Shown here: in pieces, positions 22,445 through 39,978 of the stretch
How positions within the stretch are numbered: the first letter of the stretch is position 1
How the letters are laid out: each line of letters starts with the position of its first letter
Assembly: GCF_949628265.1 (NCBI RefSeq)
Contig: NC_088789.1
Coordinates: forward strand, 1,550,001 to 1,614,000
Source of the DNA: Cloeon dipterum
Lineage: Eukaryota > Arthropoda > Insecta > Ephemeroptera > Baetidae
Direction: 5' to 3'
DNA: 64,000 nucleotides
The notes under the pieces: generated by a model
Seen by the model: only the letters and a program-made list of their open reading frames with translations
What the model was told of the DNA's origin: nothing
Database searches by the model: none
Program-made: the position numbers and the translations under genes

Positions 22445-24052
22445 TAATTTCTCCGCGCAACTACACCTCGTACGGATGGCTAAACTAAATACAATCATGA
22501 GAAATATATTCCGCTGCTCGCTCAACAGGGTTTATTTATCGATTTTTTTTTGCGGTTGACCTTATCGAACTCTCTTTCTTGCATAAATTGGCCATAAATC
22601 TTTAAATCGGGAAAACTGGCCTATCCTCTTTTGGGACGGCGAGATAAACACCATAAAGATAAGGTAAACGGTACCAATTACGCAGAAGAGAAGCGAGTTG
22701 GAAAAAATATCCGATTCCTCGGGCCTTTTGACGTTTTCTCATTGTGATATTCGCGGATAAAGGTCACGCCACGCGGCCATATATACCGCACGCGGTGTGT
22801 AAATTTCTCCGGGCCGCGCGCTGGAATAATAAATTGTTATCATTGCACAGTGATGCAAACGCGAGATAAGCGGTGGCGAGGCCCGGCACGCACTTCCACG
22901 TCCCGCCGCCGCCGCCGCGGCCGCATGTGGGTAATTTTTAGTGCCAATAATTAAAGCCGCTTTTTGCGCCAGCGTCGTCATCTCTCTGGCGAAACGAGTT
23001 GTGTGCGCAGCACATGTGCGGCGCGCATTTTTCGGCGCTAGCGTCATCCGCGAGGAAATTTTATTTCTCATTACACGCCGGCTGGCGCGCGCGAGTTTTT
23101 GTTCTGCTGATTAACTGACGAATTTTCCTGCTCGTTTGTTTTCTTTCCTCGGAGTCGGGTTTCGCTCAACGACTGGCTTACCTTCAAAACAAATAATAAT
23201 ACTACGACTAGAAACTCGTTTTGCATAAATATTGATTTATCTCATTTGCCTAACGGAGAATACAATATTTGCGTTTGTCAATTTCTGAAGGTCGTGTTCG
23301 CCATTGCCACCTTGGGCTTTCTTATCTGCCGAAAACGCGCACAGCTTTCCTCGTTAAATTGTCTTAATCACATTTAAATCAAAAGTACAGGAATGTTTTG
23401 AGTCGCATTTAAATATTGAAATATTATGGCAACTTTTAGAGGCCGTCTAAATTCTTCAAACAAATTTGCCTAATTTATTCAGCTCCGTATTGCATAATGC
23501 CATTCACTCGAACAATACCAGACGGCGCCTAATTTATCTCTCGACAATTTAATAAGCCTCGATTTTCGCGAAATTGGGTCGCTCTCGTATCTCGTACGCA
23601 TTTCAATCAAATCATTGCAAGCCCGCTCTGGGGCGCAATCCATCTCGCCGCAATTTAAATGGGCGGCACGTGAAACGCTGCGTCTAATTGTCAGCCAGCA
23701 ATGAGTGCGTTCGGGCTATAAAACAAAAGATAATCCAGCGCGCGGCCAGGCTCGCTTATCGCCGGCGGATATCCCGCAAATAGCGCCGCGCGGCCTCACC
23801 TCGCCCCCAGTGTACATTCCGTGCGTACACACACGCGTCGCCGGCCGCAGAAATGATCAATATACGACAACAATAGTCTCAAATCGGCCGCCGCTCTGTT
23901 TGCCAAGCACCGATCACCGCCACAAAGCGCAAATCTTCAAAATCAAACCATTGCGAAAATTTATTCTGCGGCTGGAATAATTTGTAAATTCATAATCAGG
24001 TTATTTAGGCTGTATTTCTGTCGTCCCAGCTGCTTGATAATGAGAAACAAAT
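22445..24052. other. Non-coding stretch with CpG-rich blocks
   Basis: GC-rich parts at 22760-23100 and 23560-23920 alternate with AT-rich DNA. I see no exon with credible splice context. Confidence 0.4.
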
Positions 24053-24438
24053 AGTTTCCGAAGCCTCCAACAGATGGCGCCACCGTAGACTACCGCAATA
24101 AATTAAATTTCAAGGCTTTTGCACTACGATTTCAGACTCAGTGCTGCTACTGTGGGTTCTTTACTTATTTTGCTTTCTTTTGACGTGCTGAAAACCAAAA
24201 TCGGTTTAGCCAATCGCTGTAGAATCGTGAAAACTATATTTTTTAATAAAAAATCTTTTCCGCTGTTTCTATGGCGAATAGCTTAACCGATTTTGGTTTT
24301 GAGCACGTCAAAAGAAAGCAAAATAAGTAAAGAACCCACAGTAGCAGCACTGAGTCTGAAATCGTAGCGCAAAAGCCTTGAAATTTAATTTATTGCGGTA
24401 GTGTACGGTGGCACCATCTGTTGGAGGCTTCGGAAACT
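24053..24438. mobile_element. Palindromic MITE, family A, copy 2 (nearly perfect foldback)
   Basis: About 190-bp arms flank a short A/T loop near 24245. It begins AGTTTCCGAAGCCTCCAAC and ends GTTGGAGGCTTCGGAAACT. CTCF-core-like CCAACAGATGGCGC lies at 24067-24080 and its inverted partner GCACCATCTGTTGG at 24411-24424. The high arm identity suggests a relatively recent insertion or gene conversion between arms. Confidence 0.88.
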
Positions 24439-29223
<4,785 letters not shown>

Positions 29224-30860
29224 ACACCTAATTCCTAATGAATCAAAACTAATTGTATGCAAGAAGAAGCTTAAATGATTGGTCAGAACAGAATTTCGAC
29301 AATTTCTCCTTCACGTACACGGGGGATCTTACCGTACATAACAAAACAACACACTGAGAAATATAAAAAGTGCTTATTTCTTTCATCTAAAATGCATCAA
29401 ACAAGAAATCACAAGACAAAACCCCCTCTTTGAAATATAATATAATGATATGAACTTTTTGTATAAAAATACGTGTCTCTGTGTATATTAAATGTTTTAT
29501 TATAAATGAAAAATGCGCTATATTTTAAGTTGTTCTCTCCTTATTCTTCTACTGTGTGTAGACTCGATTGATTTTCACATTGTGTATAAATACAAATGGG
29601 GAAAAAAGAGAACTTTGGATTTTGTTACGAAGTGACTTGTTATGCGCGGACTACTTGTACATCAATTTTATGAGCAAGTCTGTGTAATTTTTAATTATGC
29701 GAAAGTCAGTATTATATATATTTGGACATATAATGGTTTTAATTGAGGAATTTGGTTGTTTGATTGATTGCTTCTGTTTGTTGACGATACATGAAAGCGA
29801 CGAGTAATAATTATTGTTTGTTCACACTTCTCTCGAGGTAGTAGCATATGTTAATTGATTGATTATACCTACCGACGGCAAGAAAACACACACTCACGAG
29901 ATAAAATGCAACGCGTATGATTTCGAACTTGTCCAGAGTGCATCATCAATCACGCGCGGTTATACTTTGGAAAAATACGAAAAGCTTTTGTCCTCTTAAC
30001 CACTCTATATTATTATTCTTTACGATTGTGCGATTGCGAAAGGTATTTTGCGATCGCGGCGACACACCCTCTTCATTTTTACAATAACAAAATTCAATTA
30101 ATTAATTGATATTGCAACACGCGGTTTAAAATTGTGTATATCAAACAAGCATATTGTGACTACATGTAAGACAAAAGGTAACTTTTTCAATGCATTTTTC
30201 ATCATTGATCGCAATCCAATGGAAGTAAATTTGTAGTCTTAAAAATTAAGAGGGAAAACAATGATAACCTAAATCATAGGATGCCTATAAATATTAAACA
30301 AAAAACATTTTTTCCAATTTAAAAAGGATACATTAAGAAACCTCCAATTAATTAACATTCCACTGTGCTATACTTTCAGCACACATTTTTATTTCCTTTG
30401 CTGTTTGTGTGATTCTTCAAAATTGAACAAGTAAGAAAGCAAGCAATCAACTTTGTACTTATCGCAATGCAAAGGTGACGACGACACACAATTGATTTTA
30501 CTCTGTACTTTGAATGAAGCATTCAATGATGATGACATATAAAAAGAAATTGTTCGATTGCGTCTTGTTACTTCATCATTATGTATGATCATTCTTGTAT
30601 GCTGTTCTTGAATAAAACAAAAACTGTTGAAAACTCTGTGGTGCTGTCTCAAGAAACATCTTGTTGCAAAAGTAAAAACAAAAGATATTAAACATAGCAG
30701 ATAACACACACACACACGCGAACTTCTCGATGCCATATGGAAATGAAAAAAAAACACGATTCTTCTTTTGCCAGGAAGCAGCAAGTTGAGGATGCGACTC
30801 TTTAAATGTTGTGTTTTAGATTAATTTGCAGGGTCGAATAAACACGGTTTCGGATTTCGG
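29224..30860 (+). other. Calmodulin 3' untranslated region (probable)
   Basis: AT-rich DNA follows the stop at 29221-29223. Candidate polyadenylation signals are AATAAA at 30611-30616 and one near 30836. Long 3' UTRs are common for insect calmodulin. No coding frame is credible here. Confidence 0.45.
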
Positions 30861-33426
30861 ATGGTGCGCGAGCCAGCTCGGAACAAGCACACGCATGAAG
30901 GCGATCGAGCGCCGCGGAAAGAAAGAAAGAAAGAAAGAAAATTGAGTCATTGACAGACACTTTTCACGAAAAATGATGAGTGACACGAATATAAATAGAG
31001 GCGGCTGGCCAAGTGTTTCAACTTGGCGGCCCTTGGATTCATTACTTGTGTATGCTTAACGAATACTACAAAATTATTGTACCATAATTATTTATTATTG
31101 TAGATTAATTTAAAAACGATTAAAGTGTGAAAAATACAATAAAAATGACCAAAAATCTTCAGCAATCGCCTTTCCTTTGATCACAACGAGAGCAGACCTC
31201 ACCGCGCATTTTAAAATATAAATTCTCAGTGAGCGGCCGTGAGCGTCGATTCGGATCTAATCGGGCCGTCATTTGCCTCAAATTGCTGCAATTATTCCAT
31301 TCCTTGTCTACCGCTGCGCAATATCATGCGGCGAACCATAACTTACTTAATTGTGTGAGTGATGACGGCCTTCTGCTCAAACTGATTGTCGTGATTCAAT
31401 CTAAATATTCTAAATTTAGGCGCGCGATCCGTTTTTGGCCTGGCCGGCAAGTGTAATTATGCTTGTGCGTGTTAGATTTCGAAGCAGATTTAAATTAATG
31501 TTGCAAAATACTCTGCACGTGATCGGTTATTTTTGCGAAAGAGGAAAGTGCTAAATTATTGATCTTTAAATTATCAACAAGGAAACATAATCAGTCAAAG
31601 TTCACGCAAACAAGAGCGATAATTTGTTTAGAGGAAAGCCAATACTGCTTTAATGAGCATACTTCTGATATCTCTATAACCATTAACTTTTTCCTCTGAG
31701 TATTTGAATGCTGCAAGGTTTCAATTACAAATAAATCGTCATTGAGTTAAAATGTAATTAAAATAAGGAGGAAAATGAGATCATAAACAAGTAAGTTGGG
31801 AATTTCCCATTATCACTTACGAGCTAAAGTTTTCCTCATAATAAAAATTAAACAAAAGCGAGAGAAGAAAAATTTAAATTAACATGTTTTTTCGTTTTTT
31901 CACTACAGCGAAAATTGTTTTATTTTTTATTAAAATTCAGCCATTCGTCGGACAGGCATTTGATTGGACTTTTACTTGGGATACCCTAACGACCTTTTTC
32001 AGGGCACCCGACCTGAGATCCACTCCCAGGCTGTTTTTTCGGCTTTGCCAGCGGCGTCGCTTTTATTTGAGTCTTTTGGTCAATTTCGCCAGTTGCCGGA
32101 AGGGCCCAAGGGGCGCAAGCGACTTAATAAAAATTAAATAATGCAATAATAAAAGCGTAAGGCAAGAGAATTGAATTATCAGTAAATAGGAAAGAGTCGG
32201 GTCATGCCAATAAGCTTTATCAAAATTATCAGTCTGCAATATCAGAATTTGTGGGTACTTGTTTGTCAAAATTATCAATTTTACAGGATATAAGGGGTTG
32301 TAAAAATATTTTTAATCGCATTATCTCACCTACTTGTTCTACTGTGTATAAATAAATGAAAAGCCAGTGAAATCATTTTCTATTTTAACGGGCGATTTTT
32401 GTGACTACTATATTCGCAGCGTATTTTTATTAAACCTTCAGAAGAAGTTCCCAGACACTGTTTAAACATAAATTTCAACAGAGGTAATTAATTTGGTGGT
32501 TTCAAATAACGATAAAAGGCTTACACAAACTCGTACGTGCACTGGCACAATTTTTAAGGGCTATTTTTAGATTTAAAAAAAAACACGCAGCATTTAAACG
32601 TATCAAAAAAAACGATTTTCTCAAAATATCCCGTTAATAGCCTTTACTGTTTATCCAAAAATTAGTTTCCCACAATCAGAAAAAAAATATCACGTACAGA
32701 AAACTTTTTAAAAATTTTAAGTCATAAACTGACGTGAATAATTCAATCGAATTTGCATGACACGAGAATAAATCACCCTGATTTTTCTACCTGAGCGATC
32801 AGGGTTCACCAATTTTGCAATGCGCAAAAATGCACCACACTGTATTTTGCGCGAAAAAACAGCCGGAAAATACCAGTTGTAGGGGTTTCCGCATTTTTCT
32901 GAATTTAACGCACAGTTTTTTGTGATAGTGTTTTTTCCGAAAAGATTCGAGTTTTCGTGAACCCTGAATAACGCGATAGATTAATAAATTCACCTTCATA
33001 AGAGATGAATTGGCACTACTCGTTCAACAATTGCGTTTTAGAGCTGCGGCTGATTCTCTGGAGTCAAACATAGGGGCATCGCGGGTGTGAATTGATGGGT
33101 CAGCTTGCTCGCATCAGACGCAGATACACAAAGCGCCGGCGATTGGCCGTGATCTCTGGCCCGGCGGCACGTCTTCTAAATCCTGATCATAACAGTAAGC
33201 TGCTTTATCAATCGCGCTGAGAGTGACGGGGAAGATCAAGCGACGAAAATAAGTCATTCTCTCGTCTGACGCCGCCTGGAGAAAGATCGCATTTCGCACA
33301 CACACAAATCCGTCGTCAAAAAGAAAGGAGAGTTTGGCCTGGGCCGTTTTATTATTTCAGCAGCCTGCACGGAAAAGTGAAAAAGCGGCAACTTTCAGCA
33401 CACGCACGCACGCACGCACCGCAGCA
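30861..33426. other. Intergenic stretch, nothing supported
   Basis: Contains an AAAG microsatellite (30917-30940) and AT-rich DNA. A segment at 32808-32960 (TTTTGCGCGAAAAAACAGCC) resembles 40740-40860, so it is probably an old repeat. 33000-33426 is more GC-rich and is the likely promoter region of the lectin at 33427. Confidence 0.4.
30917..30940. repeat. GAAA microsatellite
   Basis: About six tandem GAAA units. Confidence 0.85.
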
Positions 33427-36400
33427 ATGAGGAAGAACGACGCGATTTTCCGGCCGCTGGGGTTGCTTAGCTGCTGCTTTTTTGCCTGCGGTGAGTTCGA
33501 TTATTTCCTTGACCCGCAGAGGAAGACCAGCAAGGCAATCCATCAATTTCCCCTGGAATGTGTCAAAACACCCCCGTGACGAAAACAACCTTTTATCAGC
33601 TTCATTTAATGGATATAATCATTAGCACAGTCCCGGGTGGAGAGGGAGGTAAACAAGGAAATGCCATAAATCATGATTTTGTCCTGCACCTGATATAGAT
33701 TTATTTTTTCGAGTTAAAGCAGAAGAGCGCAGGTAAAAAGACTCCCTTACGTGAAAGCGCGCGCGCGCACGCTCGATTTTCCCGTTTGATGTAGACACAG
33801 AGCCGGAGTTGGAGTGCGCGCTTAATCTCGAAAGCGGCACACTGAGAGCGTCATAAATCACTTCATTTACTTGTAGAAAAGTGGGCGAATTATTCGCTGT
33901 TCCACGTTACGCGATTAAGCGTAAGTGGTGCACTAGGTGGAATTAATCTCGAGGTAGGAATGGGGCTGCACATATCTTTCCGCTAAATTTGATGAGTTTC
34001 TACGCTGTTTAATCAACCCGCATCACGACTGATTGTGAGAGCGATATGGAATATGGAAAGTAGAGTGCTTATATTCAGAGTGGTGCCGATTAGCGAACCG
34101 ATGCGCATTCGCCCTGCGCAGATCCCTATCTTTTCCCATGTTAAATGATTTTTCATTAGCAGCTCTGTTTCAAAGTTAGTGAAGCCATCCGCGTCTCAAT
34201 TGGTGTTAAACGAAAGCGCACGAGTTGATCCACAAATTGAGTCGAAACCATGACTATGTGGGAAATTCATGTTCGAAAAGTGCCCCTTTCGCCTGGGAAG
34301 AGAGCTAGAGTTTGCATGCAGGCGACAGCAGAGACATCTGCTCATACCCAGCAAGATCAGTGATGCGCCCGCAGTTCGAGCAGTCACGTGACTCAATCCC
34401 GCCATCTCATTGGCTAAGAGCAGGCACGCACTGCTATGAGGGAGTATTGAAGGGAGCTAGCAAAAAGACTCTTAGCCAATGAGATGGCGGGATTGAGTCA
34501 CGTGACTGCTCGAACTGCGGGTGCTTCTCTGATCTTGCTAGATGTCTCTACTGTCACCTGCTCTAGCTGTTTCAAACACGAATTTCTCGCTTGTTCTATT
34601 TCCCGCGGTCATGGTTTCGACTTATGTCGTAGATCAACTCATTTGACACCAATTGAGACGCGGATGGCTTCAGTAATTTTGACACAGAGCTGCTTTAACA
34701 TGGGAAGAGAAAGGGATCTGCGCAGGGTGAATGCGTGTTGGTCCGCTAATCCGCGCAACTCTTAGTGGAAAGGAAGCTCTACTCTAACTTTTCATTACTC
34801 CATTTCTGGGATAAAGCTGCACTGATTTGACACGAATGCGACATTCTCGAAATCAGGCTCAATCCGCAGTAATCCTGGCTGATGGTGCATGAAGTAACAC
34901 GGCAAGCTTTCGCCTCCCGCTGCGGCAAATTAGCGGCGAGCTTTTTGACACGTCAAACGCGTAAGCCCCTTGGCTTTTGCGATATAGGCAGCCGGTCACA
35001 CTTTGCGAACGGGCAGGTTGCATACACAGCAACAATTTCGCACACAATCTCGAGCGGGCGGGCGAGTGAGTGACACCGGCTATAAATAAAACGCGCGCTG
35101 CCTTATTATTTGCAACGTCAGTCCTGCTCTCCAGTGTACATATTAATTAGTTCCTTTGTCTCCCGTCCAAGTCGGAGGCAGGCGTAATTGCGTGCAAATT
35201 CATTAGGCTCTTTCCCATTGTGCGCCGCGCGCGCTGCAATTTAAGTGCCTTCGCACACGGCACTGCCTTTGCTAATTAATTAAAAAGCACTTTTTGTCGT
35301 TGCAGGCGTCGCGTATCCGGCGGAGCTCGACAGGCTAGAAGCGGTACGTAGCACACACACGCAGCAATTCAGATTAAAGCACTAAATCCGGTCGTAATAG
35401 AAAGAGAAAAAGTAGCGAAATAGACTCGGAATAACACAACAGAGACACGTGTCTGCCGCAGAAACTGATTAAGCCGAATTGTCTCTTGCAGATCTGCCCG
35501 GGCCACGCCGGTCTCACCACTCTGAGTAAGTTTCCTGTTATTCTCTCGCGCCGACACATAATACTTTGCAAATGTGTCTGCACAGGGCGGAGAAATGTGC
35601 TTACTCGGCTCGGCGACAAGTTCTACTACAACAGTTTCCACGATGCAGATCAGGGCGGCCTAGAATTCAAGGTACCCACACATTTATGGTTGGGCTGTGA
35701 ATTTTGTAGACTGTCGACTATTTTTTTCTGAGCCTCTAATCTTTCCAAGACCGTCTTTGATGAAGTTTCTGAGCACAAAAATCGGTTCCTGAGGGTCGAA
35801 TTGGGTAAAGAGGATTTTATAAGACTAAAAAGTCGAGCGCGACGTGCGTAGCACAAGTAGAACTTTTTTTCCCGCCAAAAATACGAACTGCAAGAACTGC
35901 GCATGCGTGAGAGCTGGTTTGAGCACTTGCAGAGAGACCACCTGTACAAATGACTTCTTTGTCATATCCAGCCAGCTCTGACGCATGCGCACTTCTCGCA
36001 TTCATATTGTTTTGGCGGGAAAAAAGTTCGCACGTCGCGCTGGACCTTTTGGTCGGAAAAAATATCTACTCTACCTTAATTCAACTCTACCTCAGGAATC
36101 GATTGGTGTGCTCAGAAACTTTGTCAAAGATGATCGTTAACATTTTAAAATCATTACACACCTTATTGTTAGCAAAAATTCACGTCTCGTTCGTTTTAGT
36201 GGGGCAGAAACCGACTAAAAAACTCGACCATTTTGGCTACAATAAAAGGCTCCACGCACCTTTTCCGGGGGCTGAGAAAATAAAGCCGTCGGCCGGCACT
36301 CCCGTGACGCAATGCAATTGTGTGTCGCGTTATTTTCTCCCTTTGTCAGTTTATACGCGCATTTCGCTCTGCGCTAAACTTTTTTAATCTACTCTCAACT

Positions 36401-37955
36401 TGTCTTTCGTGAATTATTCCGGGGCCGTTTCAACCGCTCCGCCAGCAAAGGTGATTAATTTCTTCCTGCGGGCAAACTTTCCCTTTGTTTCTTTTCCACC
36501 CGCGAGGATGGCACGCGCGTGTTATGCGGAAGAAATGAAAAAAATTGGACTTTAACAAGTTTTTCTCGTGAAGAGTGGAAATGACGTGTGTATATACATC
36601 TGTGACTGACTTGGGAATTTCAGTCAGTCGAGTTTCAACGCAGTCTGAGTCCTCTCTTTCGATTCAGCAAAAGTTTTTATGATTTTTTTTTATAACTCTG
36701 CTCCAATTTTCCCAAAAAAAGTAATTATTTATTGTTATATTTATTTATTTATTTATTTATTTGTATATGCACAACGGTACAACCGTTGGACTCGTCTCGA
36801 CCTCCCCTGACCAGCTGAAGGGTTTAGGGGTGCTTACCCTCCACCCCTTAGTTGTTACACTTGAACCTCCTCGAAAAAAGTAAAATTATGCAATTGATTA
36901 AATTAAAACTCTTGATTCTAGCATTAATTTCATTCAATTTAATCTAATTTGAAAAGATTTTTGTTTTAGTTTTGAATGATGGGACAGAGTGATAATTTAG
37001 AAGGAGTTTTGGATAGTTTAAAAATTTTCAAGCCCAGAGAAAGTATGATAAAAAATTTTATCGAAATTGGAGCAATGGGATTAAAAGGGGATGGGGGTAT
37101 GCAACCCTTAAATACTTAAGCTGGTTAGTGGAGGTCGAGACGAGTCTAACGAGGAGTAGTTTTTGCAATTCTGTTGGTTACAGCCCGAGATTTGGAGGTG
37201 CAAACAACCCGAAAAATCGAAAAATGCCATTTATTTTTCATTTTTGAAGTGCAATTTCTCAAAAACTAAATAAAAAAACAAATAAAACAGCTATATTTCC
37301 GGCTGTTGTTGTTGCGCAAAATTGGCAAACCCTGTATCTGGGAGCTAATTTTGAGTGGGCTGCGAAATGCGACTTTGGTGTAATTTCTAGCTTAGGGCGA
37401 GCCGACTTTGAGAGCAATTTTGCGTCGCCCGCGGAAGGGTTGGGAATTACGGGCTGGTCTAATGCGTGTTGTGGCTGCTTTAGTTGAGCTGGAAGGAAGC
37501 AACAGACTGGTGTCAGCGGCACGCCATGGAATTAGTCAGCGTCGAGTCGCAGGCCGAGCTGCTCCTTTTGCGGGACGACCTGCTCCGCTTCACGGCCAAT
37601 CTGACGTCGCGTAAGCCCCCGATAAATAACGATAAATAAATTCGAAACCAAAACAACCCCTAATGCAGCCGTGCCGTTTCTCTACTGGACGAGCGGACAG
37701 CGTGTCGGCGGCGATGATTTGTGGCGCGTCGAGATCGGACAGGTGGTGGCGGACAGGTTCAGGTGGACCGGCACGCGCGACTGGATCAGGCAGGCCCAAG
37801 TGTACAAATCCACTAAGCCGGGGGACTGCGTCGCCCTCAATACGTACCACGCCTACGTCAATTCGGAGGAGCGGATTAAGACGTACGCCAGACATTGCGA
37901 CAAACGGTCCAGCTTCATCTGCGAGCTCGAGAGGCTGATTTGTCTCGACGAGTGA
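33427..37955 (+). CDS. Secreted single-domain C-type lectin
   Basis: Six exons (33427-33490, 35306-35343, 35492-35525, 35586-35671, 37484-37610, 37669-37955) join in phase with GT-AG borders and give 211 residues. Exon 1 encodes a signal peptide (LGLLSCCFFACG). The C-type lectin fold follows: GDKFYYNSF, LSWKEATDWCQRHAMELVSV, VPFLYWTSGQRVGG, PGDCVAL and ARHCDKRSSFICE. The four core cysteines are present. EPN/QPD and WND motifs are missing, so calcium-dependent sugar binding is uncertain. Such small lectins act in insect immunity or development, but no specific role can be read here. Introns 1 and 4 host MITEs (34055-34792, 35746-36140, 36785-37150). A polyadenylation signal AATAAA lies at 37975-37980, just 20 bp past the stop. 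Confidence 0.87.
34055..34792. mobile_element. Foldback element, family E, in lectin intron 1
   Basis: Long imperfect inverted repeats of about 300 bp each. The left half ends GAGTCACGTGAC..., AATCCCGCCATCTCATTGGC; the right half begins GCCAATGAGATGGCGGGATT...GTCACGTGAC. The outer ends share GGAAAGTAGAG with its inverse. A half copy lies at about 5998-6340 in the other lectin gene. Confidence 0.75.
35746..36140. mobile_element. Foldback element, family B, copy 4, in lectin intron 4
   Basis: Starts CAAGACCGTCTTTGATGAAG and ends in the inverse (ACTTTGTCAAAGATGATCG). The internal halves carry CTGCGCATGCGTGAGAGCTG and AGCTCTGACGCATGCGCACT in opposite orientations. Confidence 0.78.
36740..36762. 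repeat. TTTA microsatellite
   Basis: About six tandem TTTA units, directly upstream of the foldback element at 36785. Confidence 0.85.
36785..37150. mobile_element. Foldback element, family G, in lectin intron 4
   Basis: Termini GTTGGACTCGTCTCGACCTC and GAGGTCGAGACGAGTCTAAC are inverted repeats, with more distant similarity inward over about 60 bp. A related one-arm fragment is at about 56457-56530 (CGACTCTTCTTGACCTCCCC). Confidence 0.7.
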
Positions 37956-37980
37956 GGGAGTGCGTGAGTGAGCGAATAAA

Positions 37981-39348
37981 ACACACGACTGCGTCCGATC
38001 GAAAAGCAAAATTTTTATTTGCAGACGAAATAATGTCAAAAATACAATCATAACCTGGCGAATATGTCTCTATGGACATTTTACACAGTGGAGGTATTTG
38101 GTATGTGTTCATTCTCTGCTTAAAAATTTACTCGTCTCCTGCCTGACAAAGCCGGGAAACAATAAATTTAATGTTCGCTAATTAATTATTTACGTTAGTG
38201 GATCACAGATACTATTTTTTTCAAAATGTAATAATACTATTTTATATATATTATGCTTATGTTAGTATTTTAAACATCTAGGAAAATTGCTCGTGAAAGA
38301 TTTATGAGGACTTGCTTCCTTGCTGATTGATACAGATTATCAAGACTCTCAATCTACTACACAACAAGAGATATTATTCATTATCGTAGCTTCAATTAAC
38401 TGCAAATGTATGGATAATGTAATTGGTTTTTCACGTAGCATCATTGAATATTTTCCCTTGTTTCTTTTCAATCAATTGAATGAATAAATTGTGAAAAAAT
38501 ATATAGATAGAGTGGGAGTTTCAACGCTATATTCATTTTTAACTTATCATCCAGCTCGATTGACGCAAATTTTCGAGGGTTGATGGTCACAATATTGCTT
38601 GCTTTCATTATTTCGTAATAATTAGAAATCGTCTATAATCGGTTCGCTATTTCGTAAAACAACAGTATATGAGGACTTGAATTTAAACGTTTTGTTTTGA
38701 TTCTGCCCTTTCCTCCTAGCTGACGCTCGGACGCTTTTAAAAAGCCATTCGCGAGCGTCAATTATGCTACACTCAAATAACAGAGCGTACAAAAGTTTGT
38801 GAAATTAGTTTCCTCTCTAATTACACAGTCAAGTTGCATTTACGTGCAAGACTCGGCAATTAATGGCATAATATTCATGGACTGCGATCCCTTCCACAGA
38901 AAGTGTATATTGTGACCTATGATATATCTAATTTTACATCATCATATTATCCAATTTCTAACAGTAAACAGCTATACAATGGAAGCAATTTTTATTCCGT
39001 TTTCTTTTTAAATCATCGTGTGAAGAAGCAGGCATATTATGTAGAGTTTCCATTCATTAAATTAATTGATGTGCTGTCGAGAAATGATGAGGTTTACATA
39101 CAAATTTAACTGATAATCACAGATTTGTAATGCTTTTATATCACAATTTGTGTGAAATCAGCACACCCAAAATTTTTGCACACCCAATTTGATTTTTTAA
39201 AACATAAATGCACTTCTTGTACCATTCACCCTGATCTTCCCAAACAAACATTTTTTACTTGCAGTTCTTAAAAAGCATCGATTCTTGCGAAACTTCAGTC
39301 AATGAAGCAACCTACGCAAAAAGTCCAACAAGTGCATGTTCCACGATT
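37981..39348. other. Intergenic AT-rich stretch, nothing supported
   Basis: Follows the lectin polyadenylation site. No exon, RNA gene or clear repeat that I can defend. Confidence 0.4.
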
Positions 39349-39729
39349 TTAAAGACCGTCTTTGACAAAGTTTCTGAGCCCACCAATCGTTTCTTATGGG
39401 TCAAATTAGGTTAATTGGTCATTTTTTCCCTCCAAAAAGTCGAGCGCGACATGCGAACTTTTTTCCCGGCAAAACAATATGAACGCAAGAACTGCGCATG
39501 CGTCAGAGCTGGCTGGATGTAACAAATAAGTCATTCGCACAGGCACAGGCGGTCCCTCTGCAAAACCAGCTCTGACGCATGCGCAGTTCTCGCTTTCATA
39601 TTGTTTTGGCGGGAAAAAAGGTTCGCACGTCACGCTCGACTCTTTGGAGGGAAAAATGACCACTTTACCTAATTTAACCCTCAATAATCGTTTGGTGAGC
39701 TCAGAAACTTGGTCCAAGACGGTCTTCAA
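39349..39729. mobile_element. Foldback element, family B, copy 5
   Basis: TAAAGACCGTCTTTGACAAAG on the left and TTGGTCCAAGACGGTCTTCA on the right, with paired internal CTGCGCATGCGTCAGAGCTG and AGCTCTGACGCATGCGCAGT. The arms are well preserved. Confidence 0.82.
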
Positions 39730-39978
39730 GGAATCACTAAAAGCTTGAAGAAACATCTCGAGTTCAGTTGCAATAATAATTATCGTCAACAAAACGAACT
39801 GGCTTTCATTGCTATCAGTCCATTTTTTTCTACATTATAGAGAGCATCAAGACTAGAAAAAGTTTCAGCGTAGGACTAACCAAGACAAGCTTATTCAGAG
39901 TAACAACTTTTTGCGTGAGCCGGAGAAATGAGCAAAACGGCGAAAGCTGTCAAAACGAAAGGGGTGCTCGCTCACCGT

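Noticed and set aside
22080-24438. Regularly repeated palindromes as a possible CRISPR-like array
   Set aside because: Only two full copies about 2 kb apart, with transposon-like termini, in a eukaryotic genome.
35369-35641. 90-codon minus-strand ORF
   Set aside because: Antisense to spliced exons of the single-domain lectin; shadow frame.
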